This document shows, piece after piece, positions 11,301 through 22,616 of a stretch of DNA of 64,000 bases (within the stretch, counting starts at the first letter, position 1; each line of letters opens with the position of its first letter). Origin of the DNA: Elephas maximus indicus (lineage: Eukaryota > Chordata > Mammalia > Proboscidea > Elephantidae); NCBI RefSeq assembly GCF_024166365.1, contig NC_064837.1, positions 76,689,553-76,753,552 on the forward strand. Direction: 5' to 3'. Position numbers and translations under genes: made by a program. The notes beneath the pieces are model-generated. The model saw nothing but the letters and a program-made list of their open reading frames with translations. It searched no databases and was not told the origin of the DNA.

Positions 11301-12878
11301 ATTTTAAATCTAGTTTAAAGTTCATTAAATAAGAAAGCAGAATTTTTGATCCTTTAAAGATGAGAGATGTTATAAATATCTTTATAATAACCCAGCTTTT
11401 AGTTAAAAGTTCTTCCTATTAAAAATAAAACAAGAAATAAACTCGTGCACACACGGACAAAACCCAGACTGTTCCTGTGAAAAGAAAAAAAAAGACTTTA
11501 TTGACTAAATTATTCCTTGAATCACTAGTAAATGTATTTAAATTATACACCCAAAATGTTTTGAATACTGTTGTTATACATCAGCCATAAAATACTTTGT
11601 TTAGACAGCAGTCTTTGCTTTACCTGTATTATCTTGTTTGGCCCTTGGGGGAGAGGGAGTGCAGCCATGGTGTGTATACAAAGGGCAGGAATGATCTCAG
11701 AAATTGGAATTTTGTTACTTTTTAGAAGTTAGTCTTTAAAATGGAAAAGCCATAAAAGCTAATTGTTATAAATTAATTCTCTAGTGTAAACCTAACTTAT
11801 ATTCATATTGAAGTTAATATATTAACAAAAAAACGAATTTGTTACGAAAATGAAATTTTCAAACATAAAGGCGACACTGAGTAACCTTAGTTAGAAAATG
11901 CTGCATATCTGCTTACTTTTCAGCTGTATATGTAAGGAATTGGGGACAATTATAAATTTACTAAGTTAAAGATATAAACTTAAACTTTATTTTACAGTAT
12001 TTAAGGATCTTAGGTAGGTACAGCTTTACTAATTTTTCCTTTAAAACAAATGCATATAGCAAAATCATCTGGTTTCAGAATAATGAACCCGCCTCTCTTT
12101 CTGAATTTTTTAATAGTCTTAGTTCAATAAGCTGTCAAATTCTGAATGGTAACAATTGAAAATATTGCTTAGTTTGGTTAATTTTAGATGTTAGGCTTCC
12201 AGGATAGAAATGTCACTGATGATCTTATTTCTCAGGAAAGTTGAAAGAATTTAATACAATGTATGATATTGTCCCAATACTTTAAAATTCCAGGTTAACT
12301 ACAAAGTCTCCGCTTTGTTACTGTAATTACCCCTATAGGTTTAGGAATTTCTTTCCCTTGTGTCTCCCTATAACACACACATAAATACCACTTTAAAAAT
12401 TTTTTTTAAAAATCACTTTAAATAATATGGGAAATGTAATTAAATTTTGACTCAACAGTGAAGCATTATAACCTTGAGAATCCTCTGTTACATTGAATTC
12501 TTTATAGCAACTTTAAGATAAAACTGGTTCTGATAAACTTATTTTGATAAATAAAGCAATATGAGAGTTTTGATGACTTGTCTAAAACCACAAGATAAAT
12601 TATTTGATTGATTTAAAAATAACATTGCAGCCCCAAAGTTTCTTGCTCACACCCAACTCCGTAGAACCATGCTGCTACTTAGTATTTTGTTAGGTAGTAA
12701 TATCTTCTACGATGAGACAGTGGTTTGTTTTTACTTTTTATGCTGTTCATTAAAGGTTCCTCCTTTCCATCTCAATTCAGAATGGGCTATGATGATAACC
12801 TGGTGTCTGGTCTCTCTCCACTTAAATATCTTGAGGCTTAATTAGGATTGTGCTAATCCACTGCTGTAAAGCAATAAT
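2364..12878 (+). other. PLAG1 intron 1, proximal part: SINE-free, mostly unique DNA
   Basis: The intron leaves the CpG island by about 2.4 kb and turns AT-rich. Apart from a TCC run near 2688, homopolymer runs (T at about 5510-5527, A at about 6341-6354) and other low-complexity patches, I see no interspersed repeat, and in particular no AfroSINE, over more than 10 kb. No exon with convincing splice sites and a coding frame was recognised. The absence of insertions suggests regulatory content close to the promoter, but no individual element can be named. Confidence 0.6.
2688..2710 (+). repeat. TCC trinucleotide run
   Basis: Seven perfect TCC units followed by TC, a pure pyrimidine tract in the first few hundred bases of PLAG1 intron 1. 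Confidence 0.9.
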
Positions 12879-13054
12879 GAGCCCCTATCGTGGCCAGTGG
12901 TTCAAGAGTTTGGCCGGTAACCAAAAAAGTCAGCAGTTCAAATCCACCAGCTGCTTCTTGGAAACCCTGTGAGGCAGTTCTCCTCTGTCCTGTAGGGTCG
13001 CTGTGAGTCAGAATTGACTCGATGGCAACAGGTTTGCTTTGGTTTTGTTTTTTT
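12879..13054 (+). mobile_element. AfroSINE, short type
   Basis: The head is degenerate (agcccctatcgtggccagtgg), the B box region is clear (agttcaaatccaccag), and the body 'ctctgtcctgtagggtcgct' and tail 'gagtcagaattgactcgatg' are present, ending in a T-rich run. It is the first SINE inside PLAG1 in the direction of transcription. Confidence 0.9.
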
Positions 13055-16000
13055 GTCCACCAAATTAAGTTTAATCTCTTGGTACGCTGTCCCTGAGATA
13101 TCACTGACCGCCCTTCTCAGCATGCCTTCCACTACCAGAAACCTACCTTCTGGCCAGTCAGACTCCTTGCCCTTCCTCAGACACACCCCAGATTTGACGG
13201 TGGCCGTGTCTTGGTCTATGTCCAGTCTTCCTACAACGTTTTTCTCACATACCTATCCATATCTTACCTGTTCTTTAAGTCCCATCACAAACCCATCTTC
13301 TTGAACAGTTTCCTTATTTTTACTTCAAGTGGGAGGCGGGAGGGAGGAGGGTACTTCGAGCCACTTGTAGGGCACTTATGTTTGCCTTCTGCTTTTCCTT
13401 GTCTTTTATACCTTTTGGATGATGGGTGATGTATGAAAGAAACCACAAAGCAGTATAGTAAATGGTCAAATGAATGGTCCAGACAGTAAAAACTATACAA
13501 GGGAGGGGCCGTTGGAAGTTGAGATGGGCTTTGAAAAAGGTGTGAATTTGGAATAGGCAGAAAGAAGGGAGAAGAACATTCAGGTGAAAAGAGTGGTTGG
13601 AGCAGAGGTTTGGAGGTCCACGGCCACCAAGAAGACTAATCTGACTAGAGTGGATGGTCAGCTGGGAATAGTGCAAGGTAAGACTAGGCAGGTATGTGGA
13701 GACCTGACTGTGAAAAACCTTGACTGCCAGGCTAAGGGATTTGCAGCTGTGCCATAGAAGACATAGCTTTTTGAGCAAAAGTCAATGAGTTAAAAAAAAT
13801 TGTTAATTCAAAATACAAACTAAATTGAGCCTGTGGACGTGACGGGTAGAGAGACTAGGGTTACAGAAATGTTGACTTAGTCCAGACTTGAGTGGTAGTC
13901 CGCGGCTGTGCACATGGCTCCTCTTTATTACTAGGTCCATCCTCACTATTAGGCTCTGGATGTACTTTTCCAAGCACCTCTTTATTAACATAGACACCTG
14001 AATGGACAATTGGGGTCTCAAACTTTCAGCATCCCTAAACTAGCAATTCAGACTTCAGCTATCTTATGAATGGTCCTACCATTTTTTCAGGACCCTAGTC
14101 ATGAAACCACCTTTCTACATTCAGTTGGAACTTAGATTGTTGGCTTAATTCTTCTGTGCAGGCATAAACAAAGGAGGTGCATAGAGGGAAGAGATAGTTA
14201 ATCCCAACTAGGCGAATTAGACTCAAGAGGAGGCCCTGGAACAGGGCGTGGGGGCTGCGGGACCCCGGGGAGGATGAGCATTCAGATGCTCAGCACAGGG
14301 TGCGCAGGGTCATGGTAGATGAGGCTAGAAAGAGAGATTGGGGCCAGGATGTAGCAGATCTTGAATGCCACACTGAAGGATTTCTATTGTTGGTAGAGGG
14401 ACCCAGCGAGGGTTTCTGAGACCCAAAGCTGGGTCTCTAATGATGTAAAGCCACTTTTTTACCTGTTTCCCACTCAGATCACTTTGCTCGTTCCATTCCT
14501 CACCTATTCTCAGCACTTAGCATTGTCCTGAAACCCCCTCCCTCACCCTTTCCCCAGATGGCTGCCTGTCCACAGAGAAGACTGAGGTGGCAGTGCAGGC
14601 CCCACCTTTGGCCTCTCTTGACACCTTGATTGTCCTGTAATAATGCTAGCCCTCCAGTCGGATGGGAGGCAAGGCTCCGGTCAGCTCAGGGAGAGTCTGA
14701 CTTGTAGGGCAGGCTGGACCCTGCGTCTGTAGATTATCACTCACCACCACCCCCATCCGGGTATCTTCCATCTCTTCCTCTATACCTGCAAAGGATGCTC
14801 AAATCTTCGCCATCAAAAAACAAAACCAAGCAAGAAACCTTTGCCTTCATCCCGCCACCCCCTCACATATGTTCCCATCGGTGCCCAACTTCCTGAAAGA
14901 GTGGTCTTGTCCAGCCTGTCCCTTTCACTTCCCCTTACTCTCAGCCCATCTCCCCCCCACCCCCATTCTGTGTCTGCCCTTGAAGAGGACATACACCCTA
15001 GCTCCCTATTTCATTTGGCCTTTCTGCAGTATTCGGCACATTTCTGAAAACTCTAACCTCTCCTGCCTTTCTGCTTCTGCCGCTGCTTCCCTAGTGCTTC
15101 TTTGCACATCTGCTGATGGTACTTCTTCTTCCACCTGCCCCTAATCTTCAACATTTAGCATTTCCCAGGTTCTGCCATGGCTTGGGTCTCCTCCCTGTGT
15201 GCGGGTCCACTCCTGCAGTCGGGGGCTGGCAGTTTGTGCTATGAAGCCTCCGTCTTTACCTGTCTCCTGGGCCTCTAGGCATGGTTTTCTAACTGTTCAT
15301 GGCGGCATGTCCACATCTGTACATGACACCTTTCCTCCTGCCACCCATCCGTTCAGCAAACTACCAGGGGCCTGTCATCCCCCGGGTTCTGTGCCAACTT
15401 GGGACAGAGCAGGAGTCAGCCAGATCCTCCCCTCCCACTAGGAGGAGACAGCTAGCAAACATTCCCCTCGGGGTGTGGCTAATGCCATGAAGAAAATAGG
15501 ATGGCACACACGGATGAAGAGTTTTGGGAGGGCAGGGGTGAAGGGATGCTTTTAGAAACAGCGATCAGAGAAGCCCTCTTGATAAAGGAACTTTTGCTTG
15601 AGACCTGAGTAAGGAGAGGGAGGAAGCAGAACAGTTCGGGCTCTTCCATACAGAAGGTCCTGAAGAAGGAGAAGCAGCTCAACCCAGGAAGCAAGGAGGG
15701 CCCTGCGGTGAGCCCAGCGAGGCAGAGAAGCCAGACAGGAGACGAAGCAGCCCTGCTGGACCTTTGGTGCCCCAGAGTGTGGTTACCACTCCTGAGCACA
15801 GCATGGGCCACTGGGTAGCCCGCCTGTCACCTCCCGGCCTCGGTGGAACCCCTCCCCGACATGGAGGACTCTGCACCCTTTGCAGCTCCCTGAGACTAGA
15901 ACAGCCTCCCTGCTTCACCCTCCTTGCTTCGTCTCTCTCCTGCTCCTCTGGGACTCGCACACATTTTTCAGGGACATCTCCATCGGTTATAGTGCTTTCT

Positions 16001-16599
16001 GCTCTGTCGTTGCCGTGTCCTTGGTGCTTCCACGGGGTCTCCATTCATACCTACCCTGTCTCATGGGTCCCACCCCGTATGTATTCAACTTCCCCATTGG
16101 ATTACATCCTTCAGGGCCAGATGCACACTTACTTCCGCTTGCTTTCTCTGAGAGCCTGAGGCACGGTACATGTCTGGGGAGGGAATTCTTTACTTTAAGG
16201 GGCAGACTGGAGGGTTGGTGTAGTGAGTGAGGCTAGAGGAGGTCTGGAGGCAGCTGTAAGAATCCGCTGTGAGCAGCAGAGTCGTCCAAGAGGGTGTCAC
16301 AGGAGAGAATCAAGGAGGAGTGGTGGGTGGAAGACAGCCCCTACCGAGAGCACAAGGAAGGAGAGGCCTGGATTTGGCTGTTGAGTCACATCACACCTCC
16401 TGTGAGTTGAGAAGTACATCACTGTCTTCCTGGTGCCCAGACAGCAGGGTTGGGAGGCAGGGAGATGACCTGCTTGTCTTTGCTGCTCCCCACCCACCCA
16501 GGCCCTCTGCCTTCATGAGCCTGTGTGGCCACCTGCTTTCCCTGACACATAGGTAAATAGACCCCCTCCCACAGGCAGGCCAGCCCCCACCGCCATCAA
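13055..16599. other. PLAG1 intron 1 sequence with old, diverged repeats
   Basis: This stretch alternates pyrimidine-rich and purine-rich blocks. Parts near 14300-14400 and 15530-15700 resemble mammalian-wide L2-type repeats (for example 'agacctgagtaaggagaggg'), but too diverged for confident borders. The open frames here, up to about 150 codons, lack recognisable domains and overlap on both strands. No gene is supported. Confidence 0.4.
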
Positions 16600-17600
16600 G
16601 CTTGTATGGAGGCTGCAGGAGCAAGTCCACATACACCAAAAGACAGGCACAAACACACATACATATGGGGTGCACATACTCAGAGCACCCAGAGCTGGGG
16701 AGACGCGGAAACTCAGAGTCATATGCACATACCCCTAAACACACTTTGGGGGTGGGGAGACCCGTATGCTTGGGGAGACTATATCTCTGTGTATGTATGT
16801 GTGTATAAATTAATGTTTGTATTTATATTTCAGGAGAAAGAGAGGCAGCAGAAGAAAGACATACACAGAGAGAGGAGAGAGAAAAATACACCTAGCTCCT
16901 ACACAGAGGGAAAGAGAGATGCACAAACAACCCTGTGTGTCTGTCCGCTACCTGGGGTGGGGGAGCCCCAGGAGAGGGGTGAGGGGAGAAACACATGCAT
17001 ACACACAGCATGGGGTGGGACACTGACACCTGGCCGAGGGGAGGAAGTGACGCACATCTAGAAGGTGACAGGTGGGAGAGGCATATGCAGGCAGGCAGTC
17101 TCCAGGATGATGGGGGCTACACACGCACCCAGAAGGTGGAGGCAAGGGTGGGGGGAGACATAACAGGATTGGGGAGAAACCCTCATCTGGGGGAAACAGG
17201 AAGAGACACACACACCTGCAGAAAATGGGAGAGTCACACCAGGATGTGAGGAAAGGTACCCCCCTCCCAGGGTGGAGGTAGAGGGGATACACAGGAGAGT
17301 GAAACAGAGACACTTCAGGGAGAGACACAAATTCCCAGAGGAGAAGAGAGAGACATCCAGGCAGACACCCAGAGAGGTAAGTAAGACACACACACAGTCG
17401 TAGAATACCTATCTAGGGTAGTGGGGACTAGGAGATGCACAAGACACACGTACCAGAGGGAAAGAGGAGCGGGCACACACACGTGAGGACGGGGAGTGAG
17501 ACAACAGACTGAAGTCCAGAAGGGGGTTTGGAACATGAGTGTGCACATACTCACAGAGAACTGAGGAGGGAAGGAGATATACAGGTATCCACAGGGGAAG
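16600..17600 (+). repeat. degenerate minisatellite-like region (GGGAGA / ACACAC units)
   Basis: For about 1 kb the plus strand is built from loosely repeated units combining a G-rich part (gtgggggaga, ggagagg) and an AC-rich part (gacacacacacc, tacacacg). Unit lengths are irregular, roughly 25-40 bases, and copies are badly diverged. The strand is strongly purine-plus-AC biased throughout. Similar traces continue beyond the SINE that follows, to about 17930. It explains the overlapping open frames on both strands. Confidence 0.6.
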
Positions 17601-17617
17601 ATGCCCCTTTATTTACA

Positions 17618-17780
17618 CCAAACCAAAACACCAGTCCCATTGCCCCAGGTCAGTCCTGACTCATGGCTCCCCACTGTGTTAGAGAGTAGAACTGTTCCAG
17701 AGGGTTTTCTGGAAGCAGGTTGCCAGATCATTCCTTTGCAGTGAGTGCCATTAGGTGGGTTCAAACTGCCAACTTTCTAC
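17618..17780 (-). mobile_element. AfroSINE, longer variant, diverged
   Basis: Reverse complement of an AfroSINE: the tail-like part (ccattgccccaggtcagtcc, changed), then 'gagagtagaactgttcc', a middle segment 'ggaagcaggttgccagatc' seen only in longer AfroSINE variants, and the B box side (tgggttcaaactgcc). It sits inside the minisatellite-like region. Confidence 0.75.
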
Positions 17781-17959
17781 AGGGGCCCTTGTACACATAC
17801 CAGGAGATGGAAAGAGATAGACACACAAAAGGGGGAGAGATGTGGAAGAAGGGAAGGGCAGGTACCACACAGGGGACAGTGAGGAGACACACAGTGGGGT
17901 GACCCCTGCACATTGCCAGGGGTAACAAACACACACACATCCTTCATGCATACGTTTGG

Positions 17960-19325
17960 TATCAGCACTTCCATACCAGTGACCAGTGGCTCATGGTGCT
18001 TTTTAGTCCTGGAAGTCACGTTCAGATGCCTCCACTGGATTTTGGAAAACATTTTCCGTAGGCAATTTATACACAGAAGCTAACTTTTGGCAGCCGAAGT
18101 TATTTTAAACACACCTGACAGATCTCCAAACAGAAGTCCATGCCTTACTGCATTTGCCTAATTAAAATGCTCAAAGTATGCAGTGTAGTTATACATTCAC
18201 ACAGGTGTTTCTCAGAGTGTAATGTGCGTGTTCATCACAGCCATCTCCAGAGTGCGTCGGTAGATTTAGATATATAGGATATGTGCTAAATTACTGTTGA
18301 GGAATACCTGTCTTAAACATTTTTTCTTAAAAAAGTAAAGCAATTTACACGAAAGGATAAGCCTGACATATGTACTTCACCAAGCAGAGTTAAATTTATA
18401 TTTGTTTGCATGATGGTAAGTCTGAGGATGCTCCAAACGTTTTCTGAAGCAAGATAAAGAAAAGGATAAAACATTGCTAACTGCATGTGTGTGTGCGCGT
18501 GTGCGTGCCGCTGTGACCTGTGCCGGAGCTGCTTGGGCGGAGTGGTGGGCCAGAAGCACAGGATGTTGGGGTTTGGGAAACAAAGTGAAGACATGAAGGC
18601 CTGCAGGAGGAAGAAGGTGGCCAGGGGGAGAAGGCAGAGTGGGTTGCGGGGAACGGCTTAGCTGCCAGACTCTGAATTCATCTAAATTTGCTAAGCAGAT
18701 AAATTTAAGGGAGTAACTGTTCACGTTACCCTATAATTCCTTTTTTTTTTTAATTAGGATTCAAATAGGTATTTTTTTTGATACCTTTAATATTAAATGC
18801 CTGAGGGATGTCAGTTAAGAAATCTAAAGTATTAGAATATTCAAGTGTCATAATCAAAATTCTCTGAAATTAATGTACATATTAAAAATACATTGCATAA
18901 TGCTTTGCGTGTGTCATCATCGCTTAGAACCGCTCCCCCTCTGTTAACCTGAACCCTGAAATGGCCCTTGCTGACCACACACAGCCTCAGACTCCACGAT
19001 TCCCATGCTCCTCCAGAACCCGTTTTCCTTAGCGTAAATTCTGCTTCCAACACCACCTTTTCTCTTGCCCTGTCAGTTCCCATCTGGTCTTACGTGCTCC
19101 CTGCCCCCACTGTGTGTGACTGCCCTCTGTACCTGCCTTACTATGCCCCAGCCCTGGTAAGACCCTTAACCCCTTGGGTTTTCTTTTCCTAGACTTGCAG
19201 GAGACTGAGGAAAGTCATGTTCCTGGGTAGTTTGGAAGTAGCATGTGTCAAGTGCCTGGCATGGAGTACGTGAGATGATAGCTAGAGTCCCAGGCCTGTT
19301 GTGATGGGTCCCAGGTTCCCCTCCA
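17960..19325 (+). other. PLAG1 intron 1 sequence, nothing recognised
   Basis: Mixed-composition intronic DNA. It includes a short TG/CG-alternating patch at about 18485-18510 and a T run at 18740-18751. No repeat or exon identified with confidence. Confidence 0.5.
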
Positions 19326-19329
19326 GTGC

Positions 19330-19528
19330 TGCCTCTGGAACTTCCCCTCCTTCGACTTTATACCCCATAGCACCGACTACTTAAATTTCTCAAACATCAG
19401 TCCGGTTTTCATATGCCTGTCTTTGCTTATGCCATTTCCGCAGCTGGGATGTTCCTGCCCCCTTAACATCTACCCAACACCTGTTCATCCTTGAAAACAA
19501 TACTCAGATGCCACTTCCTCTCTGAATC
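19330..19528 (-). mobile_element. L2-like LINE fragment
   Basis: The plus strand matches the pattern of antisense L2 3' ends: a 'gccatttccgcagctgggatgttc' type segment followed by 'gatgccacttcctctctga'. It is diverged and was identified by memory of the mammalian-wide consensus, so borders are rough. It is interrupted on the right by an AfroSINE. Confidence 0.5.
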
Positions 19529-19529
19529 C

Positions 19530-19683
19530 ACCCACTGCCGTCAAGTCAATTCCAACTCATAGTGACCCTATAGGACGGAGTAGAACTGCCCCATAGAGTT
19601 TCCAAGGAGCACCTGGGGGATTCGAACTGCCAGCCTTTTGGTTAGCAGCCGTAGCACTTAACCACTACACCACCAGGGTTTCC
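19530..19683 (-). mobile_element. AfroSINE, short type
   Basis: A nearly intact reverse-complement copy: tail 'gtcaagtcaattccaactc', core 'ggacggagtagaactgcccc', B box side 'ggattcgaactgcc', and the tRNA-like head 'taaccactacaccaccaggg'. Inserted in an older L2-like fragment. Confidence 0.95.
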
Positions 19684-19689
19684 TCCTCT

Positions 19690-20430
19690 GAAGCAAAGCT
19701 AATTACTCTTTTCTCTGGCTCCCGCCTCTTCCTTGTGTGAATTTTGGTTCAGCATCTGCACACACCCTCTCGTGGATCTCTTCTTGTGCTCTGGGTCCAT
19801 CCCCTCTAGTCCATTGTCCTTACTCAGCCTTTCCTTCTCCACCAGATCCCTCCTCTCAGCATTTAACTCTGTCAGACCTAGCTTCCTCTCCAGCCGACAC
19901 AACACAGTGCCTGAGATTGCTCACGTCGGCACTCTTTCCTTAAACTCAGCATTCCCTCTGGTTCCCCCTTCCCTGAAATAGTCCTTTCGAAGATTACTAA
20001 GAACCTACATGCCACTGTATCAGAAAGGAGTAGGGTTTAGTCCTTATCTTGACCACTGCCTCCATAAAACATTCTCTCCTTTTTGCCTCTGTGACAGCAC
20101 AGCTTCCTGGTTTTTCCGCCTTTTCAGCTGTGTTCCTCCTCATCCCTTTTGCTGGCCATCCTCCTCTCTCTGTAAATGGTGGAGGCCCTCCTCTCCTCAT
20201 CTTCACACTCCTTCTCCACAGCGTCTGTGGTGCTGTCAGTGCCTTCTGTCCTGAACCCCAGCCATCTTCCCCTCCTGTCCTTTCTACATCCTGCAACCAG
20301 ATAAATTTTTTTGGAGTCAAGTGCCCTCACGACTCTGCTTTTTAAAGCTGTAGTTCATTTTCCATTGAAAAGTAAGCTAAGTAAGGTGGCATTCCAGGAC
20401 TTCATAGTATTAGCTATTCGTTAACATTGG
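19690..20430 (+). other. PLAG1 intron 1 sequence, pyrimidine-rich, unassigned
   Basis: CT-rich intronic DNA. It may derive from an old LINE, since its texture resembles the neighbouring L2-like pieces, but I could not place it. No exon supported. Confidence 0.35.
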
Positions 20431-20439
20431 TTAATCTCT

Positions 20440-20600
20440 TCTTGACTGCTGCTCACGGTAATACGTCCTTTATACACAGTGTCATTTACTCTTTACAGCA
20501 ACCCTATAGGGCTTAATGCTCTCACTTGACAGCTGAGGAAACTTGAAGCTGAAAAAAGGTAAGTAATTTACCCAAGGCCACAGAGCTAATCCATTCTGCC
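20440..20600 (+). mobile_element. MIR element
   Basis: Contains the diagnostic MIR core and 3' portion in order: 'ctttacagcaaccctatag', then 'cagctgaggaaactt', then 'taatttacccaaggccacag' followed by 'agctaat'. This is an ancient mammalian-wide SINE in the same orientation as PLAG1. Confidence 0.8.
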
Positions 20601-20829
20601 CTTGATCATCAGACAAGACCGCTTTCCACAAACACAACCAAGTCTAACCTACCCCACAAAATAGACGTTCCCTCTACTCTCATGCTTTCGGAAGCAGTGG
20701 CTGTGTAGGCTGTCGTGGCCTCCTTATCTGCCCCTAGCCTTGCCTTTCAACCACCTCATTTCCTATTCCTTTCCTTAATACAATATCATGCCCATGAAAA
20801 CAAGGGGATAGCCGTTAATCCGTTATCTG

Positions 20830-21060
20830 CACACCCTCGGGCCCTGGCGTGATCACGCTGCCTCTTCCCTCTGGGACGTCCCTACTCTTTACAGCCTCAA
20901 GTGGGCAGGTCCTGGTCAAACTTCTCTCAGGTCTCACTTCAGTTGACTCTACCTTCCCAAAATCCTGATCTCCAGATCTTGAAAGAACCTTTTCTTTCCA
21001 TAAATTCCCACTGTACTTAATCTATATTTATTTTATGGCATTCTCTATCTTGTGTTTTAT
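20830..21060 (-). mobile_element. L2-like LINE fragment, diverged
   Basis: The plus strand shows the antisense-L2 pattern: 'tctcaggtctcacttcag', then a 'ccttcccaaaatcctga' type segment, then 'cactgtacttaatctatatt'. Low-identity match from memory. Confidence 0.4.
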
Positions 21061-21534
21061 ATTATCAATAATTACAAATTATAAATACCATTTGGGAGTA
21101 CCTCCCCTGCTAGCTTCTTGATGATAGAAATGGTGACTGATTAATCTTTGTGTTCTAAACGATAGCTTGATATTTAAATTAAATAATGGAGATGAATTTG
21201 CCCTGTAAGTTTGTTCTTAAACCCCATTCTGAGAGTTTCTGTTCAGGTAGGGGGGCTGTGTTGGAATATTAAGGAAGGTGGACTTTCTAGACATGACCAC
21301 AAGGTGGCACAGTGACTGCAGCGTTCTGGCATCTGTTGAGGGTGGGCCAAGTCAAGAAAGAACAATGTCTTCTTGATTGCTGTGTACTCAGGAGAAATCC
21401 AAGAGAATTTTCAAATTTAAAGCCTTCAGTCAATTCCCAGTCATTCACAAAGGTTGAACAGATTTCTTGCACAGATCCAATTGACCAGCAGATGAAAAGC
21501 CTCCCTCCTTCCCTTCTCTTCTTCCTGCTGCTCA

Positions 21535-21645
21535 ACAAATATTTGAGTGTATCCTATATGCATGCACTGTTCTAGGCACTGGGGGTACAGAAATGAACAA
21601 TAAAGGGCACAGTGCCTGCTCTGGTGGAGCTTACATTCTGCTGCC
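21535..21645 (+). mobile_element. ancient mammalian-wide repeat fragment
   Basis: Carries the familiar string of motifs 'caacaaatatttgagtg', 'gcactgttctaggcactggg' and 'tggagcttacattctg', common in old mammalian interspersed repeats. Family not assigned. Confidence 0.55.
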
Positions 21646-22097
21646 TTCACTTGGGCCCCTCTGGAGGTATTGGAGGCATAACCCTGAGTTTCCTTGTTCC
21701 CTTTTGTTGCTCCTGAAGTCACCTTTTCCCTCTCCCCTAGCATGCGTTGATCCATAGTTTTATATTTTCCAAAGAGGTTTCTGTTCAACAAGCAGAAGGA
21801 CCACCAGTCATTGTATTGCAGTGACTAATTTTGTTTTAGCCATGATGACCTGTGGGCTAGGTCATAGAGATAATAAGATCAGAAGTATACTTTGCCGAAT
21901 GTCACTTTTAGTTATAGATCTCTCGTTCTATGTACATGCGTAGTCTTCTCACATGGAGCACTCCCATGATTACCTATGACTACATCAGTAAGTTATCCTA
22001 CTTCCCAGTTACCCCAGTTACTCAAGAATTGACTGTGTTCCAGTTTTACAGTTAAAGATACTGAGGTTCAGAAAAGTCAGAAATTATGTACACTGTC

Positions 22098-22611
22098 TGT
22101 CTTAGTCATCTCGTGCTGCCATAACAGAAATACAAGTAGACGGCTTTAACAAAGAGAAATTTATTTCCTCACGGTAAAGTTAGCTAAAAGTCCAAATTCA
22201 AGGCGTCAGCTCCAGGGAAAGGCTTTCGCTTTCTGTCAGCTCTGGAAGAAGGTCCTTGTCCTCAATCTTCCCCCAGTCAAGGAGCTTCTCAGGCACTGGG
22301 ACCCCGGGTCCAAAGGATGTGCTCTGCTCCTGGTGCTGCTTTCTTGGTGGTATGAGGTCCCCCACTCTCTGGTTGCTTCCCTTTCCTTTTATCTCTTGAG
22401 AGATAAAAGGTGGTGCAGGCCACACCCCAGAGAAACTCCCTTTACATGGGATGAAGTTGGCGACCTGAGTAAATGTGGTGGTACAATCCAACCCTAATCC
22501 TCCTAATGGGAAATTACCATCACAGAATGGAGGACAGCCGCACGATACTGAGAATCATGGCCTGGCCAAATTGACATGTATTTTGGGGGGGACACAGTTC
22601 AATCCATGGCA
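22098..22611 (-). mobile_element. solo LTR, ERVL-MaLR type (endogenous retrovirus relic)
   Basis: A 514 bp element with TG...CA ends on the minus strand (it begins TGCCATGGATTG and ends AGTCTAAGACA-like, here 'gactaagaca'). It is flanked by a perfect 5 bp target duplication, CTGTC, at 22093-22097 and 22612-22616. The minus strand has an AATAAA inside 'gaggaaataaatttctc', as in MST/MLT LTRs, and the start resembles the MaLR pattern 'cccaaaatacatg'. There is no internal retroviral sequence, so it is a recombined solo LTR, opposite in orientation to PLAG1. Confidence 0.85.
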
Positions 22612-22616
22612 CTGTC

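Noticed and set aside
13320..13778. 152-codon minus-strand frame in intron 1
   Set aside because: Low-complexity pyrimidine-rich translation without domains, no promoter or splice context, in a region of old repeats.
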